Below the pieces are notes generated by a model that had not been told where the DNA came from, searched no databases, and saw nothing but the letters and a program-made list of their open reading frames with translations. DNA of 35,111 nucleotides, taken from CAYZBM01 sp964476705 (GTDB lineage Bacteria > Pseudomonadota > Alphaproteobacteria > Rickettsiales > UBA6187). The DNA is taken from positions 1-35,111 of the forward strand of contig CAYZBM010000009.1 of the NCBI GenBank assembly GCA_964476705.1, in the 5' to 3' direction. Below, one piece after another: positions 7,805 to 16,132 of this stretch (positions are counted from its first letter, which is position 1; the number at the start of each line of letters is the position of its first letter). The position numbers and the translations under genes are program-made.

Positions 7805-9885
7805 TGGCTGAATTACTAATTGAATTTTTTAGCGAAGAAATTCCAGCAAAAATGCAAAGAACTGTGCCAATACAGTTTCAAAATAATTTAAGTGAATCAC
7901 TTAAATCCAATTTTATTTCTTATGAAAAAATAGCGTTTTTTGCAACGCCGAGAAGAATTACTTTTGTTGTTTCTGGATTACCAGAAGTTCAAGTAGATAA
8001 TATTATTGAAAAAAAAGGTCCTATGGTTGGTGCTAAAGAGCAGGCTATTGATGGTTTTATAAAATCATCGGGGATAACTAAAGAGCAGCTAGTTATTAAA
8101 TCTACGCCTAAGGGAGATTTTTATTTTATTATAACCCAGCAAAAAGGCCGGAAGGTTAAAGAAATATTACCAGAGATTATAGCTACTATAACTAAAAATT
8201 TTACCTGGCCTAAATCAATGCGTTGGGGTAATTATGATATTGCTTGGGTTAGACCTCTTCATAGTATAATTTGTTTATTTAATGGTAAAATATTACCGAT
8301 AATTTTTGGCCCAATTAAAGCTAGTAATACTACTTCCGGCCATAGATTTCTGGCTCCAGATATTATAGAGGTAAAAGATTTTGCTGATTATAATAAAAAA
8401 TTACAAAAAGCTTATGTGGTTTTAGATCATAAAGATAGGCGAGATTTAATTTTAGAGCAAATTAGTAAAATAACTGAAAAACTTAATCTGCAGCTTAAAA
8501 ATGATGATGAATTACTTGAAGAGATAGCAGGGATAGTTGAATATCCAGTAGTTATCTTAGGTAATATAGCCAATGAATTTATGTATTTGCCAGAAGAAGT
8601 TCTAATTAGCGTGATGCGAACACATCAGAAATATTTAGCTCTTGAGGACAAAAATGCTAATCTAGCGCCGTATTTTATTGCAGTTGCGAATATTAAAGCA
8701 AGAGATAATGGCAAAAAAATTACCGAAGGATTTAATAAGGTTCTTAAAGCTCGCTTATCTGATGCTAAATTCTTTTATGATCATGATAAAAGTGAGAAAT
8801 TAGCAAATAATATTGCTAAGCTTGATACGATTATTTTTCATGCGAAACTAGGTTCTGTGGGGCAAAAAGTAAACAATATAGAAAAGCTAGCTTATGTTAT
8901 TGCTGATTATTTTCCAAAGATTACAAAAGATTGGGTAAAAGATGCGGCTAATCTTTGTAAGGCGGACTTAGTTAGTAATATGGTTTTAGAATTTCCTGAA
9001 TTACAAGGAATAATGGGGCGTTATTATGCGCTGGCTTCTGGCTATAACAAAGAAGTAGCTCAGGCAATATACGAGCATTATCTGCCGATAGCGGCAGGAG
9101 GAGATTTACCGCAATCAGATTTAGGAAAGATAATTGCACTTAGCGATAAAATAGATAGTTTGGTGGGCTTATTTGCTATTAATCAAATTCCTACAGGTTC
9201 AAAAGATCCTTTTGCTTTAAGAAGAGCTTGTATTGGAGTGGTAAGAATTATTATATCGACAAATCTTGATATTAAGCTCTCAACTATATTTGAGAAGGCT
9301 CTAGATAGCTATGCTGGTATTTTAAAATTATCAGAAAATCAAAAAGCTGAAATCTTAAAAAGTCTTTTAGATTTTATAATTGATAGATTTAAAGTTATTC
9401 TGCAAAATGAGAGTATTTCTCATGATTTGCTTGCTGCGGTTTTTGAATCCGAAGATAAAGATAATCTAGTAAAATTATACCGTAAAATTTTATCTCTTAA
9501 AGATTTTGTCTTAACTAATGCCGGAAAAGATTTACTTAGTGCATATAAGAGAGCTACGAATATAGTTAAAGCAGAAGAGAAAAAAGACCAGATTCAATAT
9601 CAAGGAGCTCCTGATGCAAAATTATTAGAGCTTGAGGAAGAGAAAAAAATATATAGTCTTTTTGCAGACCTTAAACCAGAGATACTAAAAGCCATACAAC
9701 AAGATGATTATATATTTGTTATGCAGACGTTAGCTAGACTTCAAAATCCTATTAATGATTTTTTTGATAAAGTAGTAGTTAATACTGAGAATAAGGCTTT
9801 AAGGCAAAATCGCTTGTTGCTTTTAGCTACTTTCCGTGATTTACTTGCTCCAATAGCTAATTTTGATGCAATTATTGCATCTTAG
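7804..9885 (+). CDS. glyS: Glycyl-tRNA synthetase beta subunit
   Basis: tRNA-recognition subunit of the tetrameric glycyl-tRNA synthetase, 693 aa, standard length. The N-terminus MAELLIEFFSEEIPAKMQR, the FFATPRRI segment, KGPMVGAKEQA, the HD-type region GRYYALASGYNKEVAQAIYEHYLPIAAGGDLP, and DPFALRRACIGVVRI are all typical of GlyS. The C-terminal part carries the anticodon-binding DALR-like region ending QNRLLLLATFRDLLAPIANF. The start overlaps the stop of panD by one base. A strong hairpin follows the stop at once. Confidence 0.97.
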   Translation: MAELLIEFFSEEIPAKMQRTVPIQFQNNLSESLKSNFISYEKIAFFATPRRITFVVSGLPEVQVDNIIEKKGPMVGAKEQAIDGFIKSSGITKEQLVIKSTPKGDFYFIITQQKGRKVKEILPEIIATITKNFTWPKSMRWGNYDIAWVRPLHSIICLFNGKILPIIFGPIKASNTTSGHRFLAPDIIEVKDFADYNKKLQKAYVVLDHKDRRDLILEQISKITEKLNLQLKNDDELLEEIAGIVEYPVVILGNIANEFMYLPEEVLISVMRTHQKYLALEDKNANLAPYFIAVANIKARDNGKKITEGFNKVLKARLSDAKFFYDHDKSEKLANNIAKLDTIIFHAKLGSVGQKVNNIEKLAYVIADYFPKITKDWVKDAANLCKADLVSNMVLEFPELQGIMGRYYALASGYNKEVAQAIYEHYLPIAAGGDLPQSDLGKIIALSDKIDSLVGLFAINQIPTGSKDPFALRRACIGVVRIIISTNLDIKLSTIFEKALDSYAGILKLSENQKAEILKSLLDFIIDRFKVILQNESISHDLLAAVFESEDKDNLVKLYRKILSLKDFVLTNAGKDLLSAYKRATNIVKAEEKKDQIQYQGAPDAKLLELEEEKKIYSLFADLKPEILKAIQQDDYIFVMQTLARLQNPINDFFDKVVVNTENKALRQNRLLLLATFRDLLAPIANFDAIIAS

Positions 9886-9893
9886 TTGGTTGT

Positions 9894-9928
9894 GAAAAAG
9901 TGTTTTTTTATAAAAAAACACTTTTTTC
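9894..9928 (+). terminator. Intrinsic terminator after glyS
   Basis: Near-perfect palindrome: GAAAAAGTGTTTTTTT pairs with AAAAAAACACTTTTTTC across a minimal loop, starting 9 nt after the glyS stop. It is flanked by an A-run and a T-run, so it could stop transcription in both directions. It ends the glyQ-panD-glyS transcript. Confidence 0.75.
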
Positions 9929-9943
9929 CCAGTTGTATATGTA

Positions 9944-10014
9944 GTCTATAATCCTTGGGAACGGCCCTGCGGATTATAGACAAATCCAAAAAAATGAACA
10001 CTGGTTCATTTTTT
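9944..10014 (+). ncRNA. Candidate small structured RNA, copy 1 (hairpin A plus terminator hairpin B)
   Basis: Hairpin A has a perfect 11-bp stem, GTCTATAATCC (9944-9954) with GGATTATAGAC (9971-9981), enclosing the GC-rich loop TTGGGAACGGCCCTGC; GGG and CCC within the loop can pair further. Hairpin B follows: AAAAAATGAAC (9989-9999), loop ACTG, GTTCATTTTTT (10004-10014), which has the form of an intrinsic terminator. A second copy lies inverted at 10026-10094 with the same loops and different but still paired stems. That pattern favours a conserved RNA over a random palindrome. I do not recognise the family and saw no clear promoter. Confidence 0.5.
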
Positions 10015-10025
10015 ATTTAATTAAC

Positions 10026-10094
10026 AAAAAATTTGCCAGTGCAAATTTTTTTAATTTATAATCTATACGTAGGGCCGTTCCCAAGGATAGATTA
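10026..10094 (-). ncRNA. Candidate small structured RNA, copy 2 (inverted twin of copy 1)
   Basis: Read on the minus strand, hairpin A' has the stem TAATCTAT/ATAGATTA (10087-10094 with 10059-10066) around a loop containing CCTTGGGAACGGCCCT. Hairpin B' is AAAAAATTTGC, loop ACTG, GCAAATTTTTT (10026-10051). The 18-nt block ATCCTTGGGAACGGCCCT is identical in both copies (10071-10088 here, 9951-9968 in copy 1), as is loop ACTG. Three inner pairs of the terminator stem differ between the copies with pairing kept. The two units converge, so transcripts would be mutually antisense only in the loops and A/T-runs. Confidence 0.5.
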
Positions 10095-10181
10095 TTCATT
10101 ATTAAACTGAAAAAATATCGTAAGATGTTTTTTCAGGGGCGACATCCTAGTATTTAAGTCCTTTAGTCTTTTATAAAATTG

Positions 10182-10210
10182 TTGCAAAAGCTGCTAATTT
10201 AGCCTATTAC
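10182..10210 (+). promoter_or_regulatory. Possible sigma-70 promoter for ppdK
   Basis: TTGCAA (10182-10187) and TATTAC (10205-10210) are separated by 17 nt and lie 58 nt upstream of the ppdK start. Each box matches 4 of 6 consensus bases. In such AT-rich DNA this is only suggestive. Confidence 0.3.
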
Positions 10211-10267
10211 TCCCTATCTCTACGCTTCCAATGTTTAACTTGATTTTATATGGGTGTTTAAAAGAAA

Positions 10268-12934
10268 ATGGCAAAGTGGGTATATAGTTTTGGTGATGGC
10301 GCAGCTGAAGGCGATGTGACAATGCGAAATCTTCTTGGTGGTAAGGGTGCTAATTTAGCCGATATGTGCTCTCTTGGACTTCCGGTTCCTCCTGGATTTA
10401 CTATAACTACTGAAGTTTGTACTTACTATTACAAAAATGGAAATAAATATCCTGCTGAATTAAAGCAGCAAGTAACAACAGCCTTAGCTGATATTGAAAA
10501 TTCATTAAAAATTAAATTTGGCGATAATAACAACCCTTTACTAGTATCGGTAAGATCGGGAGCGCGAGCTTCTATGCCAGGAATGATGGATACAGTTTTA
10601 AATTTGGGTTTAAATGATCAAACCGTTGAAGGCTTAGCTAAAAAAAGTAACAATGAACGTTTTGCCTTTGATAGTTACCGTAGATTTATCCAGATGTATT
10701 CAGACGTGGTATTGGGTGTTGATCATTTTCATTTTGAAGAATTATTAGACTTAAAAAAACAAGAAAGAGGTGTTAGTCTAGATACTGACCTTGATGCTAA
10801 AGATTTACGTTCTTTAGTTAAAGAATATAAAGATAAAGTAAAAGAAGAATTGGGTCGTGACTTCCCTCAAGATGTTAATGAACAATTATGGGGTGCTATT
10901 GGCGCTGTATTTGCTTCATGGATGAATAATCGGGCTATTACTTACCGCAGACTTAATGATATTCCAGCTGAATGGGGAACAGCGGTTAATGTTCAGTCAA
11001 TGGTATTTGGGAATATGGGTAATGATTGTGCTACTGGAGTTGCATTCACCAGAAATCCTGCAACTGGAGAAAATGCCTTTTATGGTGAGTATTTAATTAA
11101 TGCTCAAGGTGAGGATGTGGTAGCTGGAATTAGAACTCCACAACAAATTACTATTAAAGGTAAAGAGCAAAATTCATTAACTCTTCCCTCTATGGAAGAA
11201 GAAATGCCGGAAGTTTATGCTGATTTGGTAAAAATCTATAGAAGACTTGAAACTCACTATAGAGATATGCAAGATATAGAATTTACCGTGCAAAATAAAA
11301 AATTATGGATTTTACAAACGCGAAATGGCAAAAGAACGGCAGGTGCTGCAGTTAGAATTGCCGTTGATTTAGTTAGTGAAGGGCTGATTAGTCAAGACGA
11401 AGCCATATTAAGAATTGATCCAATATCTCTTGATCAATTACTTCATCCAACGCTTGACCCAAAAGCTAAAATAAAAGTTATTGATAGAGGACTTCCTGCG
11501 TCTCCTGGTGCTGCGTCTGGTGCTGCGGTATTTTGTGCTGAAGAAGCTGAGACTAGGGCGGCAAGAGGTGAAAAAGTTATTTTAGTACGAATCGAGACTA
11601 GCCCAGAAGATATTCACGGCATGCATGCAGCCGTTGGTATTTTAACGGCAAGAGGTGGTATGACTTCACATGCAGCAGTTGTTGCTCGTGGTATGGGTAG
11701 ACCTTGTGTATCTGGTGCTGGTGGCCTAATTATTCATTATGAATCTAAAACTTGTAGGGTAGGTAATACTAGTTTTGCTGAAGGCGATATAATAACTATC
11801 AATGGCTCAACTGGCGAAGTAATGTTAGGTGAAGTGCCAACTATCCAACCAATATTATCCGGAGATTTTGCAACGATAATGTCTTGGGCCGATAAAATTC
11901 GTATCCTTAAAGTTAGAACTAATGCCGAAACTCCGCAAGATGCTGGAGTTGCGCGTAAATTTGGAGCTGAAGGAATAGGTCTATGCCGGACCGAACATAT
12001 GTTCTTTGATAATGAAAGAATTGTGGCGGTACGTGAGATGATTTTGGCCGATAGTGAAAAGGGTAGAAGAGTGGCGCTTGCTAAAATAATGCCAATGCAG
12101 AAAAAAGATTTTATAGAAATATTTTCAATAATGGAAGGCTTGCCTGTAACTATAAGACTGTTAGATCCGCCGTTACATGAGTTTCTACCGCATAGTAAAG
12201 AAGACATGCAAGAAGTTGCTGCGCAAGCTGGAGTTAGTTTAGATACCGTAGAAAGACGCTCAGCGCAATTACATGAACATAATCCAATGTTAGGGCATCG
12301 TGGTTGTAGATTGGGAATTACTTATCCTGAAATCTATGAAATGCAAGCCAGAGCAATTTTTGAAGCGGCTTTAGAGGTAGCAGCAAGTGGTAAAAAAGTT
12401 CTACCAGAAATTATGATTCCACTTTCTTTAAGTAAAAAAGAAATGGAGATCTTAAAAATAGTTATTGATAATGTAGCCAAAGAAGTATTTGCCGCAAAAA
12501 ATAGTACTATACCTTATTTGGTAGGAACCATGATTGAGTTACCGCGTGCGGCACTTAAAGCTGGTGAAATTGCAGAAGTTGCAGAGTTTTTTAGTTTTGG
12601 TACCAACGATCTAACCCAAACTACCTTAGGAATCTCCAGAGATGATGCTTCATCTTTTATTGGTAAATATAAAGATGCAGGAATTTTTGAACAAGATCCT
12701 TTCGTCAGATTAGATACTGAAGGTGTTGGGGAGCTTATCCAGATCGCAGCGGAAAGAGGGAAAAAAACTAGGGCCAATATTAAACTAGGTATTTGCGGTG
12801 AACATGGTGGCAACCCAGAATCAATTAGCTTTTGCCAGCAAATAGGCCTAGATTATGTTTCTTGTTCGCCTTATCGGGTGCCAATTGCAAGGCTAGCTGC
12901 AGCACAAGCGGCGTTAAGGCAGAAAAAAGTATAG
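10268..12934 (+). CDS. ppdK: Pyruvate phosphate dikinase
   Basis: Interconverts pyruvate, ATP and phosphate with PEP, AMP and pyrophosphate. It is 888 aa, full length. The N-terminal ATP-grasp domain starts MAKWVYSFGDGAAEG and contains LLGGKGANLADM and SVRSGARASMPGMMDTVLNLGLND. The central phosphohistidine domain has GGMTSHAAVVARGMGRPCVSG with catalytic His468. The C-terminal PEP/pyruvate barrel has GIGLCRTEHMFF, GTMIELPRAAL and FFSFGTNDLTQTTLG, with the catalytic cysteine region LGICGEHGG. In organisms without full glycolysis it links pyruvate to PEP, probably the role here (inference). It stands as a single transcription unit between the twin structured units and the small lipoprotein gene. 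Confidence 0.97.
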   Translation: MAKWVYSFGDGAAEGDVTMRNLLGGKGANLADMCSLGLPVPPGFTITTEVCTYYYKNGNKYPAELKQQVTTALADIENSLKIKFGDNNNPLLVSVRSGARASMPGMMDTVLNLGLNDQTVEGLAKKSNNERFAFDSYRRFIQMYSDVVLGVDHFHFEELLDLKKQERGVSLDTDLDAKDLRSLVKEYKDKVKEELGRDFPQDVNEQLWGAIGAVFASWMNNRAITYRRLNDIPAEWGTAVNVQSMVFGNMGNDCATGVAFTRNPATGENAFYGEYLINAQGEDVVAGIRTPQQITIKGKEQNSLTLPSMEEEMPEVYADLVKIYRRLETHYRDMQDIEFTVQNKKLWILQTRNGKRTAGAAVRIAVDLVSEGLISQDEAILRIDPISLDQLLHPTLDPKAKIKVIDRGLPASPGAASGAAVFCAEEAETRAARGEKVILVRIETSPEDIHGMHAAVGILTARGGMTSHAAVVARGMGRPCVSGAGGLIIHYESKTCRVGNTSFAEGDIITINGSTGEVMLGEVPTIQPILSGDFATIMSWADKIRILKVRTNAETPQDAGVARKFGAEGIGLCRTEHMFFDNERIVAVREMILADSEKGRRVALAKIMPMQKKDFIEIFSIMEGLPVTIRLLDPPLHEFLPHSKEDMQEVAAQAGVSLDTVERRSAQLHEHNPMLGHRGCRLGITYPEIYEMQARAIFEAALEVAASGKKVLPEIMIPLSLSKKEMEILKIVIDNVAKEVFAAKNSTIPYLVGTMIELPRAALKAGEIAEVAEFFSFGTNDLTQTTLGISRDDASSFIGKYKDAGIFEQDPFVRLDTEGVGELIQIAAERGKKTRANIKLGICGEHGGNPESISFCQQIGLDYVSCSPYRVPIARLAAAQAALRQKKV

Positions 12935-12968
12935 TGGATATGTTTTATTTAGAATCCATTCAAATATT

Positions 12969-13094
12969 CTAGTTACTTATATTTTGAAGAGTTCTGCCTC
13001 CAGCTTCAAGGTCTTTTCCTATGCCGTGCATAGTGTTACAAGAAGCAATTATGGCAAGTAGCGCTAATGCTAAAATAAAAATTGCAGTTTTCAT
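12969..13094 (-). CDS. Entericidin-like small lipoprotein
   Basis: A 41-aa protein when started at the ATG at 13094: MKTAIFILALALLAIIASC. It has a short basic N-region, a hydrophobic core and a lipobox (IIASC), so the mature lipoprotein begins at Cys19. The mature part NTMHGIGKDLEAGGRTLQN matches the entericidin A/B pattern (N-T-x-x-G-x-G-K-D-x-x-x-x-G). The open frame extends upstream to 13169, but the longer start would bury the signal peptide. Entericidins are small envelope lipoproteins, linked in enterobacteria to a toxin/antidote pair; here there is one copy only, so its function is unknown. It converges on ppdK. Confidence 0.75.
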   Translation of the reverse strand: MKTAIFILALALLAIIASCNTMHGIGKDLEAGGRTLQNISN

Positions 13095-13205
13095 AAGATC
13101 TTTTAGTTTGGGATTTAGGTTATCTATTTGCATTATATCATTATAATAAAAGCTAATCATCAAAAACAAAATATAAAAATATTCTTATCTAAATATTTAA
13201 GCAAA

Positions 13206-13271
13206 TATAGTAGATTAAGAAAGAATTTATTATATGTGTATTTTATGTAAATCATTTTCTAATCTACTATA
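13206..13271. repeat. Dispersed palindromic element, copy 2 (best-formed copy)
   Basis: The left arm (13206-13229) starts TATAGTAGATTAAG and the right arm (13248-13271) ends TTCTAATCTACTATA. The 24-nt arms are complementary apart from a few mismatches, with an 18-nt loop. Positions 13230-13271 are identical to 95-136. A shared 21-nt flank with two mismatches also follows at 13320-13340 (137-157 in copy 1), but here about 48 nt further downstream. No ORF is present. Confidence 0.8.
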
Positions 13272-13416
13272 CTTACAATAATATTTTATGTTTTACTGAA
13301 GGCTCCATAAATACATTCATTTCAATTAAGAAATACTATACCAGGAAGTCCTACTTGGGCAAGAAAGTGCGAAATAGAGTGTTGGTTAACATATTGTTTT
13401 TAAATGATAAAATCTA

Positions 13417-13563
13417 ATATCTAACGCAAAAATTAAAAAATACAGTTTTGCGTTAGATATTAAGGGGTGATAATCTAACGCAAAATTTCAAAATCTAATT
13501 CTTGCGTTAGATAGTTAAGCGTGATAAACTAACGCAAAACTTCGAAATCTAATTCTTGCGTTA
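13417..13563. repeat. Tandem array of three palindromes, 54-nt period
   Basis: CTAACGC recurs at 13421, 13475 and 13529, exactly 54 nt apart, each time followed by its inverted partner TTGCGTTAG. Unit 1 has perfect 15-nt arms: ATATCTAACGCAAAA (13417-13431) and TTTTGCGTTAGATAT (13446-13460). Unit 2 arms are ATCTAACGCAA (13473-13483) and TTGCGTTAGAT (13502-13512). Unit 3 arms are TAACGCAA and TTGCGTTA (13530-13563). Units 2 and 3 are nearly identical, including the loop; unit 1 has a different loop. The spacers share GTGATAA. The array ends 4 nt before the ATPase ATG, so it lies where an operator or leader structure would act. Confidence 0.85.
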
Positions 13564-13567
13564 ATTT

Positions 13568-15004
13568 ATGGTTAAGAAAATTTTTATTGGCAGAGAGTAT
13601 CAATTAGGGCAATTAGAAGATCTAACCTTCAAAAAAGTGGCTAGTTTGGTAGTTATTAAAGGGAGGAGGAGAATAGGTAAAAGCAAGTTAGTTCAGGAAT
13701 TTGCTAAGAATAAAAATTTCTATCATTTTTCTGGTATTCCGCCAACTGAAGATTTAACCTCTTTAGAGCAAAAAAAAGAATTTGCCAGTCAGTTAAGTAA
13801 GCAAAGTTCTTTACCAAATATAGCTACTAATAATTGGAGTGATTTATTTGATTTATTGTGGCAAGAAGTTAAAGATAAACCAGCCGTTATTCTTTTTGAT
13901 GAAATAACCTGGCTGGGGCATAAAGACCCTACTTTCTTGCCAAAACTAAAAAATGCCTGGGATATACAATTTAAAAATAATGGTAAATTAATACTTATTT
14001 TATGTGGATCAATTTCGACATGGATTGAGAAAAACATTCTTAGTAGTACTGGATATTTAGGTAGAGTAAGTCTTAATATTACTTTGAAAGAGCTTTCTAT
14101 AAGGGAGAGCTCACTTATGTTAAGTAAAATTGGGTTCAAGCGTTCTAATTATGAAAAATTCTTAATTCTCTCTGTAACAGGAGGAGTTCCGTGGTACATC
14201 GAGCTGATATCTCCGCAATATGGAGCTTTAGATAATATTAGAAAATTATGTTTTGAACCAGATAGTGTCTTAAGTCTTGAACATGACCATATATTTTTAG
14301 ATTTGTTTGGCAGAAGAAGTGAGATATATGGTAAGATTGCTAATTCTTTATCTAATGGGAAGAAAGAATATAAAGAAATTTCTAAGATAACTGGTTATGC
14401 TAGTGGTGGAATTCTAAGTGAATATATTAATGATATGATTATATCAGGGTATATTACCGCATATAATAGTTGGTCATTTAAAAGTAAAAAATATTCTAGC
14501 ATAGTTTTATATGGACTTTCTGATAATTACTTACAGTTTTACTATAGCAATATTTTACCTCGTATTAACAATATAAAAGATGGTGAGTTCTTAGATGTTA
14601 ATATTGCGGCATTACCATGGTTTTATAGTGTGATGGGTTTGCAATTTGAAAATATGGTATTAAATAATCGTAATCTCATATACTCAATTTTGAACTTAAA
14701 AAAAGAAGAAATTATAGCCAGTAATCCTTATTTACAAAGGAAAACTAAGAATCAAGAAGGTTGTCAAATTGATTTACTAATTCAAACTAACTTAAATACC
14801 TTATTTATTTGTGAAATTAAGTTTAGTAGGAATAGAATTGATTCTGCAGTGATAGTAGAAGTACAAAAAAAAATAGGAGCACTTAAATATCCAAAAAATA
14901 TTACCTGTATTCCAGTTCTAATTCATATTAATGGAGTAACAGATGCTGTTATTGATTCTGAATATTTTTATAGAATAATTGATTTCAGTGAGTTTTTGAA
15001 ATGA
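13568..15004 (+). CDS. AAA ATPase with C-terminal PD-(D/E)XK-like domain (COG1672 type)
   Basis: 478 aa. The N-terminus MVKKIFIGREYQLGQLEDL and the Walker A loop GRRRIGKS (32-39) are typical of the archaeal-type ATPase family (PF01637). Walker B is VILFDEITW (about 114-122), and LILCGSISTWIEKNI is a sensor-like segment. After a winged-helix region (KEISKITGYASGGILSEYIN), the C-terminal DUF234 part has QIDLLI then LFICEIKFSR (about 400-420), matching the D...ExK core of PD-(D/E)XK nucleases. The function of this family is unknown; mobile or defence-related roles have been suggested. The palindrome array lies directly upstream, and its stop abuts that of the opposing ATPase gene. Confidence 0.85.
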   Translation: MVKKIFIGREYQLGQLEDLTFKKVASLVVIKGRRRIGKSKLVQEFAKNKNFYHFSGIPPTEDLTSLEQKKEFASQLSKQSSLPNIATNNWSDLFDLLWQEVKDKPAVILFDEITWLGHKDPTFLPKLKNAWDIQFKNNGKLILILCGSISTWIEKNILSSTGYLGRVSLNITLKELSIRESSLMLSKIGFKRSNYEKFLILSVTGGVPWYIELISPQYGALDNIRKLCFEPDSVLSLEHDHIFLDLFGRRSEIYGKIANSLSNGKKEYKEISKITGYASGGILSEYINDMIISGYITAYNSWSFKSKKYSSIVLYGLSDNYLQFYYSNILPRINNIKDGEFLDVNIAALPWFYSVMGLQFENMVLNNRNLIYSILNLKKEEIIASNPYLQRKTKNQEGCQIDLLIQTNLNTLFICEIKFSRNRIDSAVIVEVQKKIGALKYPKNITCIPVLIHINGVTDAVIDSEYFYRIIDFSEFLK

Positions 15005-16132
15005 TTAACTAGCCACAAAATCTAAATAATTTGTGCTATTAATAATTTCTACTTTAGCTTCGGGATATTGGTTAAGGAAGCTTTTAGTGTTTTTAGATTC
15101 TTTTTCTTTCCATTTTAGTTCATAGGCCATTATCTTGCCATTTTGTTCTTCGATAAGGTCAATTTCTTTTTTTTGGTAATTGCGCCAGAAAAAAATATTG
15201 ATTAGTTTTCCTTTATATTTATTGCGTTTTAGCCTTTCTAAGAATACAAAATTTTCCCATAAACCACCTTTATCATCACGAAGTTCCAGGCGATTAAAAT
15301 TACTAATAAGGGCATTTCTAATTCCTAAATCAATAAAATAATATTTGTTTTTTTTATTAAGTTCTTTGCGTAAGTTGCTACTATAGGCCCCGAGCTTTAT
15401 TATAATAAAGTATTTTTCTAGGAGGTCTAAGTATTTTAGTACGGTTTTATTATCTATAGCTAGAGCTTTTGCTAATTCATCAATTGATACTTCATTGCCA
15501 ATTTGAAAGGCTAACATACGTAGTAATTTTTGAATAGTATCTGAACTACGGATGGCATAGAAAGAGAGTATATCTTTATATAAGTAAGAGCCAATTAACT
15601 CTTCTAAATATTCTATCTTTTCTTTTTCTGATGCAGAAGTAAGAACTTCTGGATAGCTGCCAAACCGCAAATAATTTTCTAAATTCTCTTTAAGTTCAAT
15701 ATTATTAAAAGAATTTTTTAATTCCAGCTGGCTTAAAGTAAACATAGTTAAAGTTTTTTTTCTACCAACTAATGGTTCGCCAATTTTATTAGCTAAGTCA
15801 AAAGAAGAGGAGCCGGTAGCAATTACTTTAATATTTTCTACATTATCGACAATAATTTTTAGCGCCAAACCTATATTCTCAATTTCTTGGGCTTCATCAA
15901 TTACGATTAATTCATAACCTTTACAAAATTCTGTGATTTGTTCAAAAGCCCCTGATTGTAGTATGTTTTTAACACTGATGTTATCTCCAGAGACTAATTT
16001 ATATTTATAAGAAGACGTAGCAAGAAAATTTTTAATTAAAGTAGTTTTTCCAACTCTTCTAGCGCCATAAATAATTAAAACCTTATTAGGTTTTATATAA
16101 TTATCAAGATCATCATAATAACGTATAAACAT
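15005..16132 (-). CDS. AAA_14/DUF4143 family ATPase
   Basis: 375 aa, COG1373-type. Walker A is GARRVGKT (23-30), Walker B LIVIDEAQE (about 75-83), and the sensor stretch KVIATGSSSFDLANKIGEPLVGRK is highly characteristic. A winged-helix-like segment (ELAKALAIDNKTVLKYLDLLEKYFII) leads to the C-terminal DUF4143 domain, with FFWRNYQKKEIDLIEEQNGKIMAYELKWKE, which again gives a D...ExK nuclease-like core. The family is common in host-associated and mobile contexts; the biochemical role is unknown. The stop is immediately adjacent to that of the COG1672 gene on the other strand, with no intergenic base. Confidence 0.88.
   Translation of the reverse strand: MFIRYYDDLDNYIKPNKVLIIYGARRVGKTTLIKNFLATSSYKYKLVSGDNISVKNILQSGAFEQITEFCKGYELIVIDEAQEIENIGLALKIIVDNVENIKVIATGSSSFDLANKIGEPLVGRKKTLTMFTLSQLELKNSFNNIELKENLENYLRFGSYPEVLTSASEKEKIEYLEELIGSYLYKDILSFYAIRSSDTIQKLLRMLAFQIGNEVSIDELAKALAIDNKTVLKYLDLLEKYFIIIKLGAYSSNLRKELNKKNKYYFIDLGIRNALISNFNRLELRDDKGGLWENFVFLERLKRNKYKGKLINIFFWRNYQKKEIDLIEEQNGKIMAYELKWKEKESKNTKSFLNQYPEAKVEIINSTNYLDFVAS

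Noticed and set aside
57..10137. Shared 12-mer TGTTTTTTCAGG (57-68 and 10126-10137)
   Set aside because: Short and T-rich, so a chance match in such AT-rich DNA is quite possible.
9886..10267. dif, parS or replication origin
   Set aside because: The inverted 18-nt block does not resemble dif or parS, and no DnaA-box cluster is seen.
13320..13400. Transposase remnant (reverse frame reading ...ISHFLAQVGLPGIVF...)
   Set aside because: Too short and not matched to a family I recognise; the similarity of AAGTCCTACTTGGGCAA to a stretch in ccmF (18639) is probably chance.
13417..13563. CRISPR-like array
   Set aside because: The units are palindromes with near-identical 'spacers' in units 2 and 3, only three units, and no cas genes nearby.
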